Positions 20,364-31,254 of a DNA stretch of 64,000 bases are shown here, in pieces; the stretch's first letter is position 1, and every line of letters starts with the position of its first letter. Location of the stretch: positions 100,596 through 164,595 of the forward strand of contig NZ_PVTI01000005.1 in assembly GCF_003002895.1 (NCBI RefSeq), read 5' to 3'. A program made the position numbers and the translations under genes. The stretch is from Knoellia remsis (GTDB taxonomy: Bacteria > Actinomycetota > Actinomycetes > Actinomycetales > Dermatophilaceae). Below the pieces are notes generated by a model. That model did not search any database and was not told the origin of the DNA. It saw nothing but the letters and a program-made list of their open reading frames with translations.

Positions 20364-22367
20364 GTGGCTGACCCGTCGACCTACCGCCCGCGGCCGGGGG
20401 AGATCCCGACCGACCCGGGGGTCTACCGGTTCCGCGACAAGGACGGCCGCGTCATCTACGTCGGCAAGGCCAAGTCGCTCCGGTCGCGGCTGTCGTCGTA
20501 CTTCCAGGACGTCGGCGCGCTGCACCCGCGCACCGCGACGATGGTGCGCACCGGCGCGAGCGTCGAGTGGACCGTCGTCACGACCGAGGTCGAGGCGCTG
20601 CAGCTCGAGTACTCGTGGATCAAGGAGTTCGACCCGCGGTTCAACGTCAAGTACCGCGACGACAAGTCCTACCCCTACCTCGCGGTGACGATGGGGGAGG
20701 AGTTCCCGCGCGCGCAGGTCATGCGCGGCGCCAAGCGCAAGGGGACCCGCTACTTCGGGCCGTACGCCCATGCGTGGGCCATCCGCGAGACCCTCGACCA
20801 GGCCCTGCGGGTCTTCCCGATGCGGACCTGCTCGGCCGGAGTCTTCAAGCGGGCGTCGCAGGTGGGCCGGCCCTGCCTGCTCGGGTACATCGACAAGTGC
20901 TCGGCGCCGTGCGTCGGCCGGGTCGACGCGCAGACGCACCGGCAGATCGCGGAGGACTTCTGCGACTTCATGGCCGGGCAGAGCTCACGGTTCGTCAAGG
21001 ACCTCGAGCGTCGGATGCTCGCGGCCTCGGACGAGCTCGACTTCGAGCAGGCGGCCCGGCTGCGTGACGACATCGGGGCGCTCCAGCGGGTCCTCGAGAA
21101 GTCCGCCGTCGTCTTCCACGACGCGACCGACGCCGACGTGTTCGCGCTCGCCGACGACGAGCTCGAGGTCGCGGTGCAGGTGTTCCACGTCCGGGGCGGG
21201 CGCATCCGGGGACAGCGCGGCTGGGTCGCCGAGAAGGAGTCCGAGTCGGTCCCCGAGGTGGTCGGGCACCTGCTCCAGCAGCTCTATGGGGGCGGCGACG
21301 GAGAGGACGTGCCGCGCGAGGTCCTCGTGCCGGTCCTGCCCGACGACGTCGACACCCTGCGCCAGTGGCTCAGCGGGCGGCGGGGGAGTCGCGTCGACCT
21401 GCGGGTGCCACAGCGCGGGGACAAGCGGACCCTCATGGAGACCGTCGAGCGCAACGCCACCCAGAGCCTGGCCCGGCACAAGGTCGCCCGCGCCGGCGAC
21501 CTCACCGCGCGCTCGCGCGCACTGCAGGAGCTGCAGGAGGCGCTCGAGCTCGACGAGTCGCCCCTGCGGATCGAGTGCTACGACATCAGCCATGTCCAGG
21601 GGACGCAGGTCGTCGGGTCGATGGTCGTCTTCGAGGACGGGCTGCCGCGCAAGGGCGAGTACCGCCGGTTCATCGTCCGTGGTGACCGGGATGGCGCAGA
21701 GGACGGCACCGGCGACGGTGCGGTCCCGGCGACGATCGACGACACGGCCGCGATGCACGAGGTGCTGACTCGGCGCTTCCGCCGCTACCTCAAGGACCGC
21801 GACGAGCCGCGCGGCGTCGACGAGGAGACGGGGCGGCCGACTCGGTTCGCGTACCCGCCGCAGCTCGTCGTCGTCGACGGTGGCCTGCCACAGGTCAACG
21901 CCGCGGCCCGCGCCATCGAGGACCTCGGCATCGTCGACGTCGCCGTGGTCGGTCTCGCCAAGCGGCTCGAGGAGGTGTGGCTGCCGGGGCAGGACTTCCC
22001 GGTCGTCCTTCCGCGCACGAGCGAGGGCCTCTACCTGCTGCAGCGGCTGCGCGACGAGGCGCACCGGTTCGCCATCACCTTCCACCGCCAGCGTCGCAGC
22101 AAGGCGATGACGAACTCCGCTCTGGACGGCATACCCGGCCTCGGGGAGGCAAAGCGCAAGGCGCTGCTCAAGCACTTCGGGTCCGTGAAGCGGATCCGCG
22201 CCGCGAGCGCGGCCGAGCTCACCGAGGTGCGCGGCATCGGGACGGTGCTCGCCGAGACGATCGAGCGCGAGCTGTCGGGAGCTTCGAGCGAACCCGCCGT
22301 GAACCTCATGACGGGTGAGATCGTGGAGGAGAGCGCCCCTGCCACCGACGAGGAGAGTCATGACTGA
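20364..22367 (+). CDS. uvrC: UvrC, excinuclease ABC subunit C
   Basis: A 667-residue dual endonuclease that makes both incisions after UvrB binding. Domains in order: N-terminal GIY-YIG nuclease ([20 protein letters not shown], residues about 15-95), a cysteine cluster ([19 protein letters not shown]), a UVR domain ([20 protein letters not shown], about 220), the RNase H-like nuclease ([32 protein letters not shown]), and a C-terminal helix-hairpin-helix pair ([31 protein letters not shown]). The rapZ ATG lies inside its last codons, an 8-nt overlap. It heads the conserved actinobacterial cluster uvrC-rapZ-yvcK-whiA. Confidence 0.98.
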   Translation: MADPSTYRPRPGEIPTDPGVYRFRDKDGRVIYVGKAKSLRSRLSSYFQDVGALHPRTATMVRTGASVEWTVVTTEVEALQLEYSWIKEFDPRFNVKYRDDKSYPYLAVTMGEEFPRAQVMRGAKRKGTRYFGPYAHAWAIRETLDQALRVFPMRTCSAGVFKRASQVGRPCLLGYIDKCSAPCVGRVDAQTHRQIAEDFCDFMAGQSSRFVKDLERRMLAASDELDFEQAARLRDDIGALQRVLEKSAVVFHDATDADVFALADDELEVAVQVFHVRGGRIRGQRGWVAEKESESVPEVVGHLLQQLYGGGDGEDVPREVLVPVLPDDVDTLRQWLSGRRGSRVDLRVPQRGDKRTLMETVERNATQSLARHKVARAGDLTARSRALQELQEALELDESPLRIECYDISHVQGTQVVGSMVVFEDGLPRKGEYRRFIVRGDRDGAEDGTGDGAVPATIDDTAAMHEVLTRRFRRYLKDRDEPRGVDEETGRPTRFAYPPQLVVVDGGLPQVNAAARAIEDLGIVDVAVVGLAKRLEEVWLPGQDFPVVLPRTSEGLYLLQRLRDEAHRFAITFHRQRRSKAMTNSALDGIPGLGEAKRKALLKHFGSVKRIRAASAAELTEVRGIGTVLAETIERELSGASSEPAVNLMTGEIVEESAPATDEESHD

Positions 22368-23304
22368 CGCGGCCGGACACCCCGGCGAGGCCACTGTGTC
22401 CGAGGACCAGGTCGAGGCGGCCGAACCCGCCGAGCCGGTGGCGCCGGACTTCGTCATCGTCACCGGCATGAGCGGCGCAGGTCGCTCGACGACGGCGAAC
22501 GTCATGGAGGACCAGGGCTGGTACGTCGTCGACAACCTGCCGCCGCAGCTGCTCGACGACATGGCCGAGCTCGGCAAGCAGGCCCGCTCCGAGGGGCGCG
22601 AGCTGCGCATCGCCGCCGTCGTCGACGTGCGCAGCCAGCACTTCTTCGACCAGTTCGACGAGGCGGTGCAGCACCTGCGCGCCATCGGGTGGACGCCCCA
22701 GCTCGTCTTCCTCGACGCGACCGACGAGGCGCTGGTGCGGCGGTTCGAGTCCGTCCGGCGGCCGCACCCGCTGCAGGGCGACGGCCGGCTGCTCGACGGC
22801 ATCCAGCGGGAGCGCGAGGTCCTGCGCGACCTGCGCTCGCGCGCGCAGATCGTCGTCGACACCTCCGGGCTGAACGTCCACCAGCTGGCCCGCAAGGTCG
22901 CGCCGCTCTTCGGCACCGATCGCGGCCCGGCGCTGCGGCTCGCGTTGCTGTCCTTCGGGTTCAAGTACGGCGTGCCGCTCGACGCCGACTTCGTCTTCGA
23001 CATGCGCTTCCTGCCGAACCCGTTCTGGGTGCCGGAGCTGCGCCCCCTCGACGGACGGGACCCGGAGGTCTCGGCCCACGTCCTCGGCCAGCCCGATGCG
23101 AGTGCCTTCCTCGACCGCGTCGCCGCCCTGATGGAGCCGGTGACGCACGGATACCTCGCCGAGGGGCGGCGCTACGCGACGATCGCCGTCGGCTGCACGG
23201 GCGGCAAGCACCGCTCCGTCGCGATGGCCGAGGCGCTCGCCGGACGGCTGCGCACCGAGGGCATCGACACCTTCCTCGTCCACCGCGACCTGGGGCGCGA
23301 GTGA
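22360..23304 (+). CDS. rapZ: RapZ/YvcJ-family nucleotide-binding protein
   Basis: A 314-residue P-loop protein. Walker [10 protein letters not shown] near residue 38 and the C-terminal [16 protein letters not shown] are diagnostic for the family. In E. coli RapZ is an RNase E adaptor that controls GlmS; the function in actinobacteria is not established, and an N-terminal Glu/Ala-rich stretch of about 25 residues is extra. The start ATG at 22360 has AGGAGAG upstream. The stop overlaps the yvcK start (GTGA). Confidence 0.93.
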   Translation: MTDAAGHPGEATVSEDQVEAAEPAEPVAPDFVIVTGMSGAGRSTTANVMEDQGWYVVDNLPPQLLDDMAELGKQARSEGRELRIAAVVDVRSQHFFDQFDEAVQHLRAIGWTPQLVFLDATDEALVRRFESVRRPHPLQGDGRLLDGIQREREVLRDLRSRAQIVVDTSGLNVHQLARKVAPLFGTDRGPALRLALLSFGFKYGVPLDADFVFDMRFLPNPFWVPELRPLDGRDPEVSAHVLGQPDASAFLDRVAALMEPVTHGYLAEGRRYATIAVGCTGGKHRSVAMAEALAGRLRTEGIDTFLVHRDLGRE

Positions 23305-24248
23305 GCGGCCCGGTCGTCGCGGCTCTCGGTGGCGGGCACGGTCTCGCCGCGTCCCTCGCCGCGCTGCGCTTCGTCACCGACGAGATCTCCGCCATCGTCA
23401 CCGTCGCCGACAACGGCGGGTCGTCCGGTCGGCTGCGCGACGAGTTCGGGGTGCTCCCACCGGGGGACCTCCGGATGGCGCTCGCGGCGCTCTGCGAGGA
23501 GACCGAGTGGGGGCACACCTGGCGCGACGTCCTCCAGCACCGCTTCGCCGGTGACGGACCCCTCGGCGGTCACGCCCTCGGCAACCTCCTCATCGTCGCG
23601 CTCTGGGAGCTGCACGACGACCCCGTCGCCGGGCTCGAGCTCGTCGGCCGGCTCCTCAACGCTCGCGGCCGCGTCCTGCCCATGGCCGCGGTGCCGCTCG
23701 ACATCGAGGCCGACGTCGTCGACCCGCAGCGACCCGGGGAGATCGAGCTCGTCCGCGGTCAGGCCCAGGTCGCCAAGGCGAGGGGGGACGTGCGCGAGGT
23801 GCGGCTCGTGCCCGCCGACCCACCGGCATACCCCGAGTCCGTCGCGGCGATCCGCGCGGCGGACTGGGTGCTGCTCGGCCCCGGGTCGTGGTTCACCTCC
23901 GTCATGCCGCACCTGCTCGTCCCCGACATCGCCGAGGCCTTGGCGGTGACGCGGGCGCGGCGGCTGCTCGTGCTCAACCTCGAGATGGTGACGACCGAGA
24001 CGGCCGGCTTCACGGCCACCGACTACCTGCAGTCCTTCGCCGAGTGCGCGCCCGGGACGCGACTTGACGCGGTCCTTGCCGACCCGTCCGTCGTCGACGA
24101 CGAGGCGGCTCTCGTCGAGGCCTGCCGGGACCTCGGCGCCGAGCTGCACGTGCACCGGGTCGCCCGCGTCGGCCAGCCCGGCCAGCACGACCGGCTCCGG
24201 CTCGCAGCCGCACTGCAGGACGTCCTGGGCTCGGAGCGCCGCCCCTGA
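23301..24248 (+). CDS. yvcK: YvcK/CofD-like protein (gluconeogenesis factor)
   Basis: A 315-residue protein of the CofD/YvcK fold, with [14 protein letters not shown] at the N-terminus, [18 protein letters not shown] and [13 protein letters not shown], the UDP-sugar-binding signatures of YvcK/CuvA. Known members are needed for growth on gluconeogenic carbon sources and for peptidoglycan metabolism. The GTG at 23301 overlaps the rapZ stop. The upstream open frame inside rapZ is a shadow. Confidence 0.93.
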   Translation: MSGPVVAALGGGHGLAASLAALRFVTDEISAIVTVADNGGSSGRLRDEFGVLPPGDLRMALAALCEETEWGHTWRDVLQHRFAGDGPLGGHALGNLLIVALWELHDDPVAGLELVGRLLNARGRVLPMAAVPLDIEADVVDPQRPGEIELVRGQAQVAKARGDVREVRLVPADPPAYPESVAAIRAADWVLLGPGSWFTSVMPHLLVPDIAEALAVTRARRLLVLNLEMVTTETAGFTATDYLQSFAECAPGTRLDAVLADPSVVDDEAALVEACRDLGAELHVHRVARVGQPGQHDRLRLAAALQDVLGSERRP

Positions 24249-24271
24249 TGGCGCGTGGCAGGATGGCCGAC

Positions 24272-25252
24272 ATGGCTATGACGGCGAAGGTGAAGGACGA
24301 GCTCAGCCGCCACGTCGTGACCAAGCCCTGCTGCCGCAAGTCGGAGGTCGCCGCCACGCTGCGCTTCGCCGGGGGGCTGCACATCATCGGTGGGCGGATC
24401 GTCGTCGAGGCCGAGCTCGACACGGCGAACGCGGCGCGACGGCTGCGTCGTGAGATCAACGAGCTCTACGGTCAGACGCCGGAGGTGCTCGTCCTGGCGG
24501 CCGGCGGGTTGCGCAAGGGCAGCCGCTACGTCGTGCGCGTCGTCCAGGACGGCGAGGCGCTGGCCCGCCAGACCGGCCTCATCGACGGTCGCGGCCGGCC
24601 GGTGCGCGGCCTGCCGCCCAAGGTCGTGTCCGGCTCGATCTGTGACGCCGAGGCCGCGTGGCGTGGGGCGTTCCTCGCCCACGGTTCGCTCACCGAGCCC
24701 GGCCGGTCGTCGGCGCTCGAGCTGACCTGTCCCGGACCGGAGGCGGCGCTGGCCCTCGTCGGTGCGGCCCGCCGGCTCGGCATCCAGGCCAAGGCGCGCG
24801 AGGTGCGCGGGGTCGACCGGGTCGTCATCCGCGACGGCGACGCCATCGGGGCCATGCTCACCCGTCTCGGCGCCCACGACGCCGTGCTCGCGTGGGAGGA
24901 GCGCCGGATGCGCCGCGAGGTGCGGGCGACGGCCAACCGGCTCGCGAACTTCGACGACGCCAACCTGCGCCGGTCCGCCCGGGCGGCCGTGGCGGCCGGC
25001 TCACGGGTGGGCAGGGCGCTCGAGATCCTCGGCGACGACATCCCCGACCACCTGCGCGAGGCCGGCCAGCTGCGGCTCGAGCACAAGCAGGCGTCTCTCG
25101 AGGAGCTCGGCCAGCTCGCGCAGCCGGCGATGACCAAGGACGCGGTGGCCGGACGGATCCGGCGGCTGCTCGCGATGGCCGACAAGCGCGCCGAGGAGCT
25201 GGGCATCCCCGGCACCGACGCCAACCTCACCCCGGACATGCTCGAGGGCTGA
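24272..25252 (+). CDS. whiA: WhiA, DNA-binding regulator
   Basis: A 326-residue protein with the WhiA N-terminal LAGLIDADG-like domain ([33 protein letters not shown]) and the C-terminal helix-turn-helix ([29 protein letters not shown]). In Streptomyces WhiA with WhiB activates sporulation septation; it persists in non-sporulating actinobacteria. An ATG at 24248 overlaps the yvcK stop, but homologues begin MAMTA, so I start at 24272, which follows CAGGAT by 7 nt. Repeat A follows the stop by 50 nt. Confidence 0.95.
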   Translation: MAMTAKVKDELSRHVVTKPCCRKSEVAATLRFAGGLHIIGGRIVVEAELDTANAARRLRREINELYGQTPEVLVLAAGGLRKGSRYVVRVVQDGEALARQTGLIDGRGRPVRGLPPKVVSGSICDAEAAWRGAFLAHGSLTEPGRSSALELTCPGPEAALALVGAARRLGIQAKAREVRGVDRVVIRDGDAIGAMLTRLGAHDAVLAWEERRMRREVRATANRLANFDDANLRRSARAAVAAGSRVGRALEILGDDIPDHLREAGQLRLEHKQASLEELGQLAQPAMTKDAVAGRIRRLLAMADKRAEELGIPGTDANLTPDMLEG

Positions 25253-25302
25253 CCGGCGGGACGGCGCCCACTCGCGCCCCGCCTCTCCTGTCCCGTGGGC
25301 CC

Positions 25303-25374
25303 CAGCATTATCGGGTCACCCGATACGGTCCCGCTCGACGTGACCAGCCTTCTCGGGTCGAGCGAGAGGTTCCA
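25303..25374 (+). repeat. Two-stem palindromic element, copy A
   Basis: Stem 1 is TATCGGGT, C, ACCCGATA (25309-25325). Stem 2 has a 12-nt arm at 25332-25343, a 9-nt loop CCAGCCTTC, and a 12-nt arm at 25353-25364 that pairs except for two bases. It is followed by AGAGGTTCCA. The same architecture occurs reversed at 26393-26458 and forward at 45287-45358. It lies between whiA and the DUF559 gene. Confidence 0.88.
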
Positions 25375-25440
25375 TTCGCACACCCCCAGTGCGGCGGCCA
25401 CCCCGAGCCCACGGGACGGGCCCCGCGGCGTTCTCGGCTG

Positions 25441-25494
25441 CTTCAGTGCTGAAGCGTTGTCCACAGGGGCCGCGGGTTCGCGTCGTCGTCCACA
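25441..25494 (+). promoter_or_regulatory. Hairpin and two DnaA-box-like sequences
   Basis: CTTCAGTGCTGAAG (25441-25454) is a perfect small hairpin. It is followed by TTGTCCACA at 25457-25465, identical to the high-GC actinobacterial DnaA box, and TCGTCCACA at 25486-25494, one base off, in the same orientation 29 bp apart. Both are followed by GG. They lie just ahead of the DUF559 gene promoter region. Confidence 0.5.
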
Positions 25495-25547
25495 GGCGCC
25501 CCAGCCGGTCGTGGCAATCTCCGCCTCGAACAGTTCACGCTCGGGCC

Positions 25548-26363
25548 ATGGACGAACTACTTCCCTTGGGACAGAGCGAGTTTCAGCTCTTCACCACGTC
25601 CGAGGCCAGAGCGATGGGCCTCGGACGCAATGACCTCACCCGCCTGCGGGCCCGCGGTGACATTGATTCCGTATGCCGTGGTGTCTGGGCGCGCGGTCAC
25701 CGTGAGGTATCCGAGGAGCGCAGGCACCGGCGACTCACCGTGGCGGGTCGGCTGCTGTACCCGGACGCCGTCGCCAGCCATGCCTCGGCGTTGGCCCTGC
25801 GGGACATCCCGGTCTGGCCCGAGCTTCCGTCACGCGTCGACCTGATGCTCCCGAGCCTGGACAAGGAGGTGCTGACCCAGTCCTTCCGGATGCGGCCCCT
25901 GAGGGGGACAGTCACGACGGTGCAGGACCTCAGATCGTGCGATGTCGCGAGCAGCCTCGTGCACTTCACCCTCGATGCCGGAGCCCCGGCCGGGACGCAC
26001 AGCAGTCGTTGCCGCACCATGAACGCGATGGTGGACGGACGCCGTGAGTCGGTCGGAGAGACGCGCGTCGGCATCCTTGCGTTCACGGCCGGCATACGCC
26101 TCGTTCCACAGGTGACCATCCTCGACGAGCACGGGGACTTCGTCGCGCGGGTGGACTTCGTCGTCGAGGGGACCAAGGTCATCGTCGAGTTCGACGGCAA
26201 GGGCAAGTATGCCGAGGGCGGGGCGGACGTGCTGTTCGCCGAGAAGCGTCGTGAGGATCGGCTGCGTCGACTGGGCTGGACGGTGGTTCGGGTGACCTGG
26301 GCCGACCTCTACCGGCCCGAGAAGGTCGTCGCGTGGATTCGCGCCGCCGTGGCAGCGGCCTGA
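25548..26363 (+). CDS. DUF559 (Vsr-like fold) protein with N-terminal AbiEi-like domain
   Basis: A 271-residue protein. The N-terminal third (FTTSEARAMGLGRNDLTRLRARGD followed by VCRGVWA) resembles the winged-helix AbiEi antitoxin/YPTIV N-terminal module. The C-terminal third (ARVDFVVEGTKVIVEFDGKG, EKRREDRLRRLGWTVVRVTW) is the DUF559 domain of the Vsr/restriction endonuclease fold, with candidate acidic residues D and E-x-D. No function is established for such proteins. The start is the ATG at 25548. The gene stands alone between whiA and gapA and is bracketed by inverted copies of the two-stem repeat, suggesting an acquired unit. Its ordinary codons (for example GGA, CGT, TCG) look slightly less biased than those of gapA. 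Confidence 0.82.
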   Translation: MDELLPLGQSEFQLFTTSEARAMGLGRNDLTRLRARGDIDSVCRGVWARGHREVSEERRHRRLTVAGRLLYPDAVASHASALALRDIPVWPELPSRVDLMLPSLDKEVLTQSFRMRPLRGTVTTVQDLRSCDVASSLVHFTLDAGAPAGTHSSRCRTMNAMVDGRRESVGETRVGILAFTAGIRLVPQVTILDEHGDFVARVDFVVEGTKVIVEFDGKGKYAEGGADVLFAEKRREDRLRRLGWTVVRVTWADLYRPEKVVAWIRAAVAAA

Positions 26364-26392
26364 GCCTGTCTGCGACGTGGCAGGAGAGGGAG

Positions 26393-26458
26393 CTCTCGCT
26401 CCACCCGACAAGCCTGCTCGGGTGGAGCGGGACCGTATCGGGTCACCCGATAATGCTG
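26393..26458 (-). repeat. Two-stem palindromic element, copy B (inverted)
   Basis: Read on the minus strand this matches copy A: stem 1 TATCGGGT, G, ACCCGATA (26436-26452) and stem 2 with perfect 12-bp arms (26397-26408 and 26418-26429) around a 9-nt loop. Relative to copy A two stem-2 positions differ, each with its partner changed. It lies between the DUF559 gene and gapA. Confidence 0.88.
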
Positions 26459-26506
26459 AGGTGAGGGCTGCGAAAACGGTTACCCGACCGTACGGCGGAC
26501 CTCGGG

Positions 26507-27624
<1,118 letters not shown>

Positions 27625-27635
27625 GCCGCCGCAGC

Positions 27636-28856
27636 ATGAAGTCGATCTCCGACCTCGGCGACCTGCGCGGCAAGCGGGTCCTCGTTCGGTCCGACCTCAA
27701 CGTGCCGCTCGAGTACGCCGAGGACGGCACCGCGACGATCACCGACGACGGCCGCATCCGCGCGTCCGTCCCGACGATCAAGGCCCTGTCCGAGGCGGGC
27801 GCTCGCGTCATCGTGAGCGCCCACCTCGGGCGGCCCAAGGGCTCGCCGGAAGCGAAGTACTCGCTCGCGCCCGTCGCGACGCGGCTCGGCGAGCTGCTCG
27901 GCACGGACGTCACCTTCGCCACCGACACGGTGGGGGAGAGCGCCCGGGCTGCCGTCGACGCCGCGCAGGACGGCGACGTCGTCCTTCTCGAGAACCTCCG
28001 GTTCAACGCCGGCGAGACGGCGAAGTCCGCCGATGAGCGCGCCGAGTTCGCGGAGGCTCTCGCCGGCCTCGCCGACGTCTTCGTCTCCGACGGGTTCGGC
28101 GTCGTGCACCGCGAGCAGGCATCGGTCTTCGACGTGGCCCGGCTGCTGCCGGCCGCCGTCGGCGGTCTCGTCGAGACCGAGGTCGGCGTCCTGCGTCGGC
28201 TCACCGAGAACCCCGAGCGTCCGTATGCCGTGGTCCTCGGGGGTGCGAAGGTCTCCGACAAGCTCGCGGTGATCGACAACCTCATCCAGACGGCCGACCG
28301 GCTCCTCATCGGTGGCGGCATGGTCTTCACCTTCCTCGCCGCCCAGGGCTTCGAGGTCGGGAAGTCACTGCTCGAGAAGGACCAGATCGACACGGTCCGC
28401 GGCTACCTCGACCAAGCGAAGGATCGCGGCGTCGAGATCGTCCTGCCCGTCGACGTCGTCGCGGCCACCGAGTTCTCGGCCGACGCCGACCACGAGGTCG
28501 TGCCCGCCGGCGCGATCCCCGCAGACCGGATGGGTCTCGACATCGGCCCCGACTCCGCGAAGCTCTTCGCGGACAAGCTCGCCGACTGCCGCACCGTCTT
28601 CTGGAACGGGCCCATGGGTGCGTTCGAGATGGAGCCGTATGCCGCGGGCACCGCTGCCGTGGCCAAGGCCCTCGTGGAGCTCACCGAGCGAGGCGCCCTC
28701 ACCGTCGTCGGTGGCGGTGACTCGGCTGCGGCCGTCCGCCAGCTCGGCTTCGCGGATGACCAGTTCGGTCACATCTCGACCGGTGGTGGCGCGAGCCTCG
28801 AGTACCTCGAGGGCAAGGCCCTGCCCGGCCTGACGGTGCTCGACGAGACGAGCTGA
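27636..28856 (+). CDS. pgk: Phosphoglycerate kinase
   Basis: A 406-residue glycolytic kinase that transfers phosphate from 1,3-bisphosphoglycerate to ADP. Signatures are [12 protein letters not shown] near the N-terminus, [30 protein letters not shown] and [11 protein letters not shown]. Length and motifs are typical. The start ATG at 27636 follows the gapA stop closely, so the two are co-transcribed. A 20-bp hairpin follows the stop and separates pgk from tpiA. Confidence 0.98.
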   Translation: MKSISDLGDLRGKRVLVRSDLNVPLEYAEDGTATITDDGRIRASVPTIKALSEAGARVIVSAHLGRPKGSPEAKYSLAPVATRLGELLGTDVTFATDTVGESARAAVDAAQDGDVVLLENLRFNAGETAKSADERAEFAEALAGLADVFVSDGFGVVHREQASVFDVARLLPAAVGGLVETEVGVLRRLTENPERPYAVVLGGAKVSDKLAVIDNLIQTADRLLIGGGMVFTFLAAQGFEVGKSLLEKDQIDTVRGYLDQAKDRGVEIVLPVDVVAATEFSADADHEVVPAGAIPADRMGLDIGPDSAKLFADKLADCRTVFWNGPMGAFEMEPYAAGTAAVAKALVELTERGALTVVGGGDSAAAVRQLGFADDQFGHISTGGGASLEYLEGKALPGLTVLDETS

Positions 28857-28861
28857 ACCAC

Positions 28862-28904
28862 GTATGCCGGTGGGTCGGGTCACGGACCCGGCCCACCGGC
28901 ATAC
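28862..28904 (+). terminator. 20-bp hairpin after pgk
   Basis: Positions 28862-28881 pair with 28885-28904 around ACG, with a single G-T pair. The arms begin GTATGCCGG and end CCGGCATAC. It may terminate or attenuate transcription between pgk and tpiA. Confidence 0.75.
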
Positions 28905-28982
28905 TCGGCCGGGGAACCGGCAACCTCACGCAGAGCCGCTGCACGACACATACCGGCTGACCGGCATACGACAAGGACTGAC

Positions 28983-29789
28983 ATGGCGACCACGACGACC
29001 GGCCGCACGCCGCTCATGGCGGGCAACTGGAAGATGAACCTCGACCACCTGCAGGCAACCCACCTCGTGCAGAAGCTCGACTGGACCCTCCAGGACGGCA
29101 AGCACGACTTCAGCGCCGTCGAGGTCGCGGTGCTGCCGCCGTTCACCGACCTGCGCAGCGTGCAGACTCTCGTCGACGGGGACCGGCTCCAGCTGCGGTA
29201 CGGCGCGCAGGACCTGAGCCAGCACAAGAGCGGCGCCTACACCGGCGACATCAGCGGTGCGTTCCTCGCCAAGCTGGGCTGCACGTACGTCGTCGTCGGC
29301 CACAGCGAGCGGCGCGAGTACCACCACGAAACCGACGAGATCGTGCGCGCCAAGGTCGCGGCGGCCTACGAGTTCGGCCTCACCCCGATCCTCTGTGTCG
29401 GCGAGGGGCTGGACGTCCGTCAGGCCGGCGGGCAGGTCGAGCACGTCCTGACCCAGGTCCGCGCCGCGCTCGAGGGGCTGCCGGCCGACAAGGCGAGCAG
29501 CATCGTCATCGCCTACGAACCGGTGTGGGCCATCGGCACCGGCGAGGTCGCGACGCCCGAGGACGCGCAGGAGGTGTGCGGCGCCATCCGCACCGCCCTC
29601 GCCGAGCTCTACTCGGGCGACCTCGCCGACGGGGTGCGGGTCCTCTACGGCGGCTCGGTGAAGTCCGGCAACGTCGCGGCGATCATGGCCCAGGACGACG
29701 TCGACGGAGCCCTCGTCGGCGGCGCGTCGATCGACCCGGCCGAGTTCGCGGCGATCTGCCGCTACCGCGACCACCTCACGACCAGTTGA
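28983..29789 (+). CDS. tpiA: Triosephosphate isomerase
   Basis: A 268-residue (beta/alpha)8 enzyme interconverting dihydroxyacetone phosphate and glyceraldehyde-3-phosphate. Catalytic residues are visible: Lys in AGNWKMN, His in VVVGHSERR, Glu in [11 protein letters not shown], and the phosphate-binding YGGSVKSGN. It lies in the glycolytic cluster gapA-pgk-tpiA. Confidence 0.98.
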   Translation: MATTTTGRTPLMAGNWKMNLDHLQATHLVQKLDWTLQDGKHDFSAVEVAVLPPFTDLRSVQTLVDGDRLQLRYGAQDLSQHKSGAYTGDISGAFLAKLGCTYVVVGHSERREYHHETDEIVRAKVAAAYEFGLTPILCVGEGLDVRQAGGQVEHVLTQVRAALEGLPADKASSIVIAYEPVWAIGTGEVATPEDAQEVCGAIRTALAELYSGDLADGVRVLYGGSVKSGNVAAIMAQDDVDGALVGGASIDPAEFAAICRYRDHLTTS

Positions 29790-29871
29790 CGCGCGCGGGT
29801 ATCCTGTAGCCGCACGTCCGGGCCCCCGGGCCTGCCGTCACACCCTCAGCCACCACACGCGAAGGAGCACC

Positions 29872-30117
29872 GTGGACGCGGTACGCATCGGCCTCCAGGT
29901 CCTCCTGGTCCTGGGCGGGCTCTTCCTGACCCTGCTCATCCTGCTGCACAAGGGCAAGGGCGGTGGCCTGTCCGACATGTTCGGTGGCGGCATGTCCACC
30001 TCGCTCGGTGGCTCCTCGGTCGCCGAGCGCAACCTCGACCGCATCACGATCGCCGTCGCGCTCGTGTGGTTCACCTGCGTCGTGGGCCTCGGCGTCCTCG
30101 ACCGCTTCGCGAGCTGA
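29872..30117 (+). CDS. secG: SecG, preprotein translocase subunit
   Basis: An 81-residue protein with two hydrophobic segments (LQVLLVLGGLFLTLLILLHK and TIAVALVWFTCVVGLGVL) separated by the conserved Gly-rich cytoplasmic loop GKGGGLSDMFGGG. It assists the SecYE translocon. The GTG at 29872 has AAGGAG upstream. Genes for triosephosphate isomerase and SecG are often adjacent in bacteria. A TATCCT box at 29802-29807 could be its own -10. Confidence 0.95.
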   Translation: MDAVRIGLQVLLVLGGLFLTLLILLHKGKGGGLSDMFGGGMSTSLGGSSVAERNLDRITIAVALVWFTCVVGLGVLDRFAS

Positions 30118-30129
30118 TCGGAGAACCCC

Positions 30130-30486
30130 ATGTCGATGTCCGGTGGTAGTGCGATCCGCGGGAGTCGAGTGGGTGCTGGCCCGATGGGGGAGGCCGAGCG
30201 TGGTGAGGCCGCGCCGCGCACCGTCGTGTCCTTCTGGTGTTCCAACGGGCACGAGACGCAGCCCAGTTTCGCGCAGGAAAGCGACGTCGAGATCCCGGAC
30301 ACGTGGGACTGCCCGCGCTGTGGGTTCCCCGCCGGACAGGACCGCGACAACCCGCCGGCCCCGCCGAAGGCCGAGCCGTACAAGACCCACCTCGCCTACG
30401 TGAAGGAGCGGCGCTCCGACACCGACGGAGCCGCCATCCTCGACGAGGCGCTGGGCGCACTGCGCGACCGCGGCCTCATCCGCTGA
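30130..30486 (+). CDS. rbpA: RbpA, RNA polymerase-binding protein
   Basis: A 118-residue actinobacterial transcription factor that binds RNA polymerase and group 1 and 2 sigma factors. The unstructured N-terminus MSMSGGSAIRGSRVGAGP, the zinc-binding core (FWCSNGHET, TWDCPRCGFPAG), the basic linker (YKTHLAYVKERRS) and the C-terminal sigma-interaction helix (AAILDEALGALRDRG) are all present. The ATG has GGAGAA upstream. It is convergent with pgl across only 6 nt. Confidence 0.96.
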   Translation: MSMSGGSAIRGSRVGAGPMGEAERGEAAPRTVVSFWCSNGHETQPSFAQESDVEIPDTWDCPRCGFPAGQDRDNPPAPPKAEPYKTHLAYVKERRSDTDGAAILDEALGALRDRGLIR

Positions 30487-30498
30487 GGTCGATCAGCG
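30481..30498. terminator. Small hairpin spanning both stop codons
   Basis: CGCTGA (30481-30486) pairs with TCAGCG (30493-30498) around GGTCGA, so the two arms are the last codons and stops of convergent rbpA and pgl. Confidence 0.35.
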
Positions 30499-31254
30499 CG
30501 GCTCGAGCTGGCTGGCGGCGTCGGCGTCGACCAGCCAGAGGGTGCGCTCCTCGCCCTTGACCTGGGCCGCGGAGTTGAGGTCGGCCGGCGCCCCGTTGAC
30601 GCCGCGTGCCACCGCCTCGGCCTTGTCCGCGCCGGCGACGATGAACCACACCTCGCGCGAGTGCCGCAGCGCGTCGAACGTCAGGCTCACCCGGTCCGGC
30701 GGCGGCTTGGGTGAGTCGTGCACCGCCACCGCGACCGCGTCGTCGGTGAGCTGGGCCGGGTGACCGGGGAAGAGCGACGCGACGTGCCCGTCCGGCCCCA
30801 CCCCGAGGATCATGACGTCGAAGGCGTCGGTGTCGCTCGCGCGAACCGCGTCGCCGTATGCCGTCGCGCTCGCCTCCGCGCTGTCACTCTCGTCCGGGCC
30901 CGCAACCCGGTGCACCTTCGCGGGGTCGAGGGGGAGGGAGTCGAGCCCGGCGGCGAAGTTCTGGACGTCGTTGCGGTCCGTGTCACCGGCCGGCAGGTAG
31001 CGCTCGTCGCCCCACCACAGCTCGACCCGGGACCAGTCGACGGCCTCGCGCGCCGGCAGCGCCGCGACGCTCGCCCACAGGTCGGACCCGAGGGAGCCGC
31101 CGGTGAGGGAGAGGTGCACGACGTCGCGCTCGGCCTGGGCGTCGAGGATCGCGGTGACGAGGCGGGCCGCGATGGAGTCGCTCAGGGCCTGCTTGTCGGG
31201 GTGGACGACGACGTCGACGGAGTGGACGTCGGTGAGGTCGTTGACTCCGGTCAT
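30493..31254 (-). CDS. pgl: 6-phosphogluconolactonase
   Basis: A 253-residue enzyme hydrolysing 6-phosphogluconolactone in the oxidative pentose phosphate pathway. Family motifs include LSLTGGSLGSDLW, WGDERYLPAGDTDRN, DVMILGVGPDGHVASLFPGH and RVSLTFDAL. It is the last gene of the operon tkt-tal-pgi-zwf-opcA-pgl; its ATG at 31254 overlaps the opcA stop (ATGA). The upstream extension of the reading frame is antisense noise. Confidence 0.95.
   Translation of the reverse strand: MTGVNDLTDVHSVDVVVHPDKQALSDSIAARLVTAILDAQAERDVVHLSLTGGSLGSDLWASVAALPAREAVDWSRVELWWGDERYLPAGDTDRNDVQNFAAGLDSLPLDPAKVHRVAGPDESDSAEASATAYGDAVRASDTDAFDVMILGVGPDGHVASLFPGHPAQLTDDAVAVAVHDSPKPPPDRVSLTFDALRHSREVWFIVAGADKAEAVARGVNGAPADLNSAAQVKGEERTLWLVDADAASQLEPR

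Noticed and set aside
25457..25494. Possible replication origin from DnaA-like boxes
   Set aside because: Only two boxes, no AT-rich unwinding region, and no dnaA, dnaN, rpmH or parAB genes nearby.
25303..26458. Insertion sequence around the DUF559 gene
   Set aside because: No transposase motif (DDE, HUH or serine/tyrosine recombinase) is seen in the protein and no target-site duplication flanks the repeats; I keep only the weaker claim of a repeat-bracketed unit.
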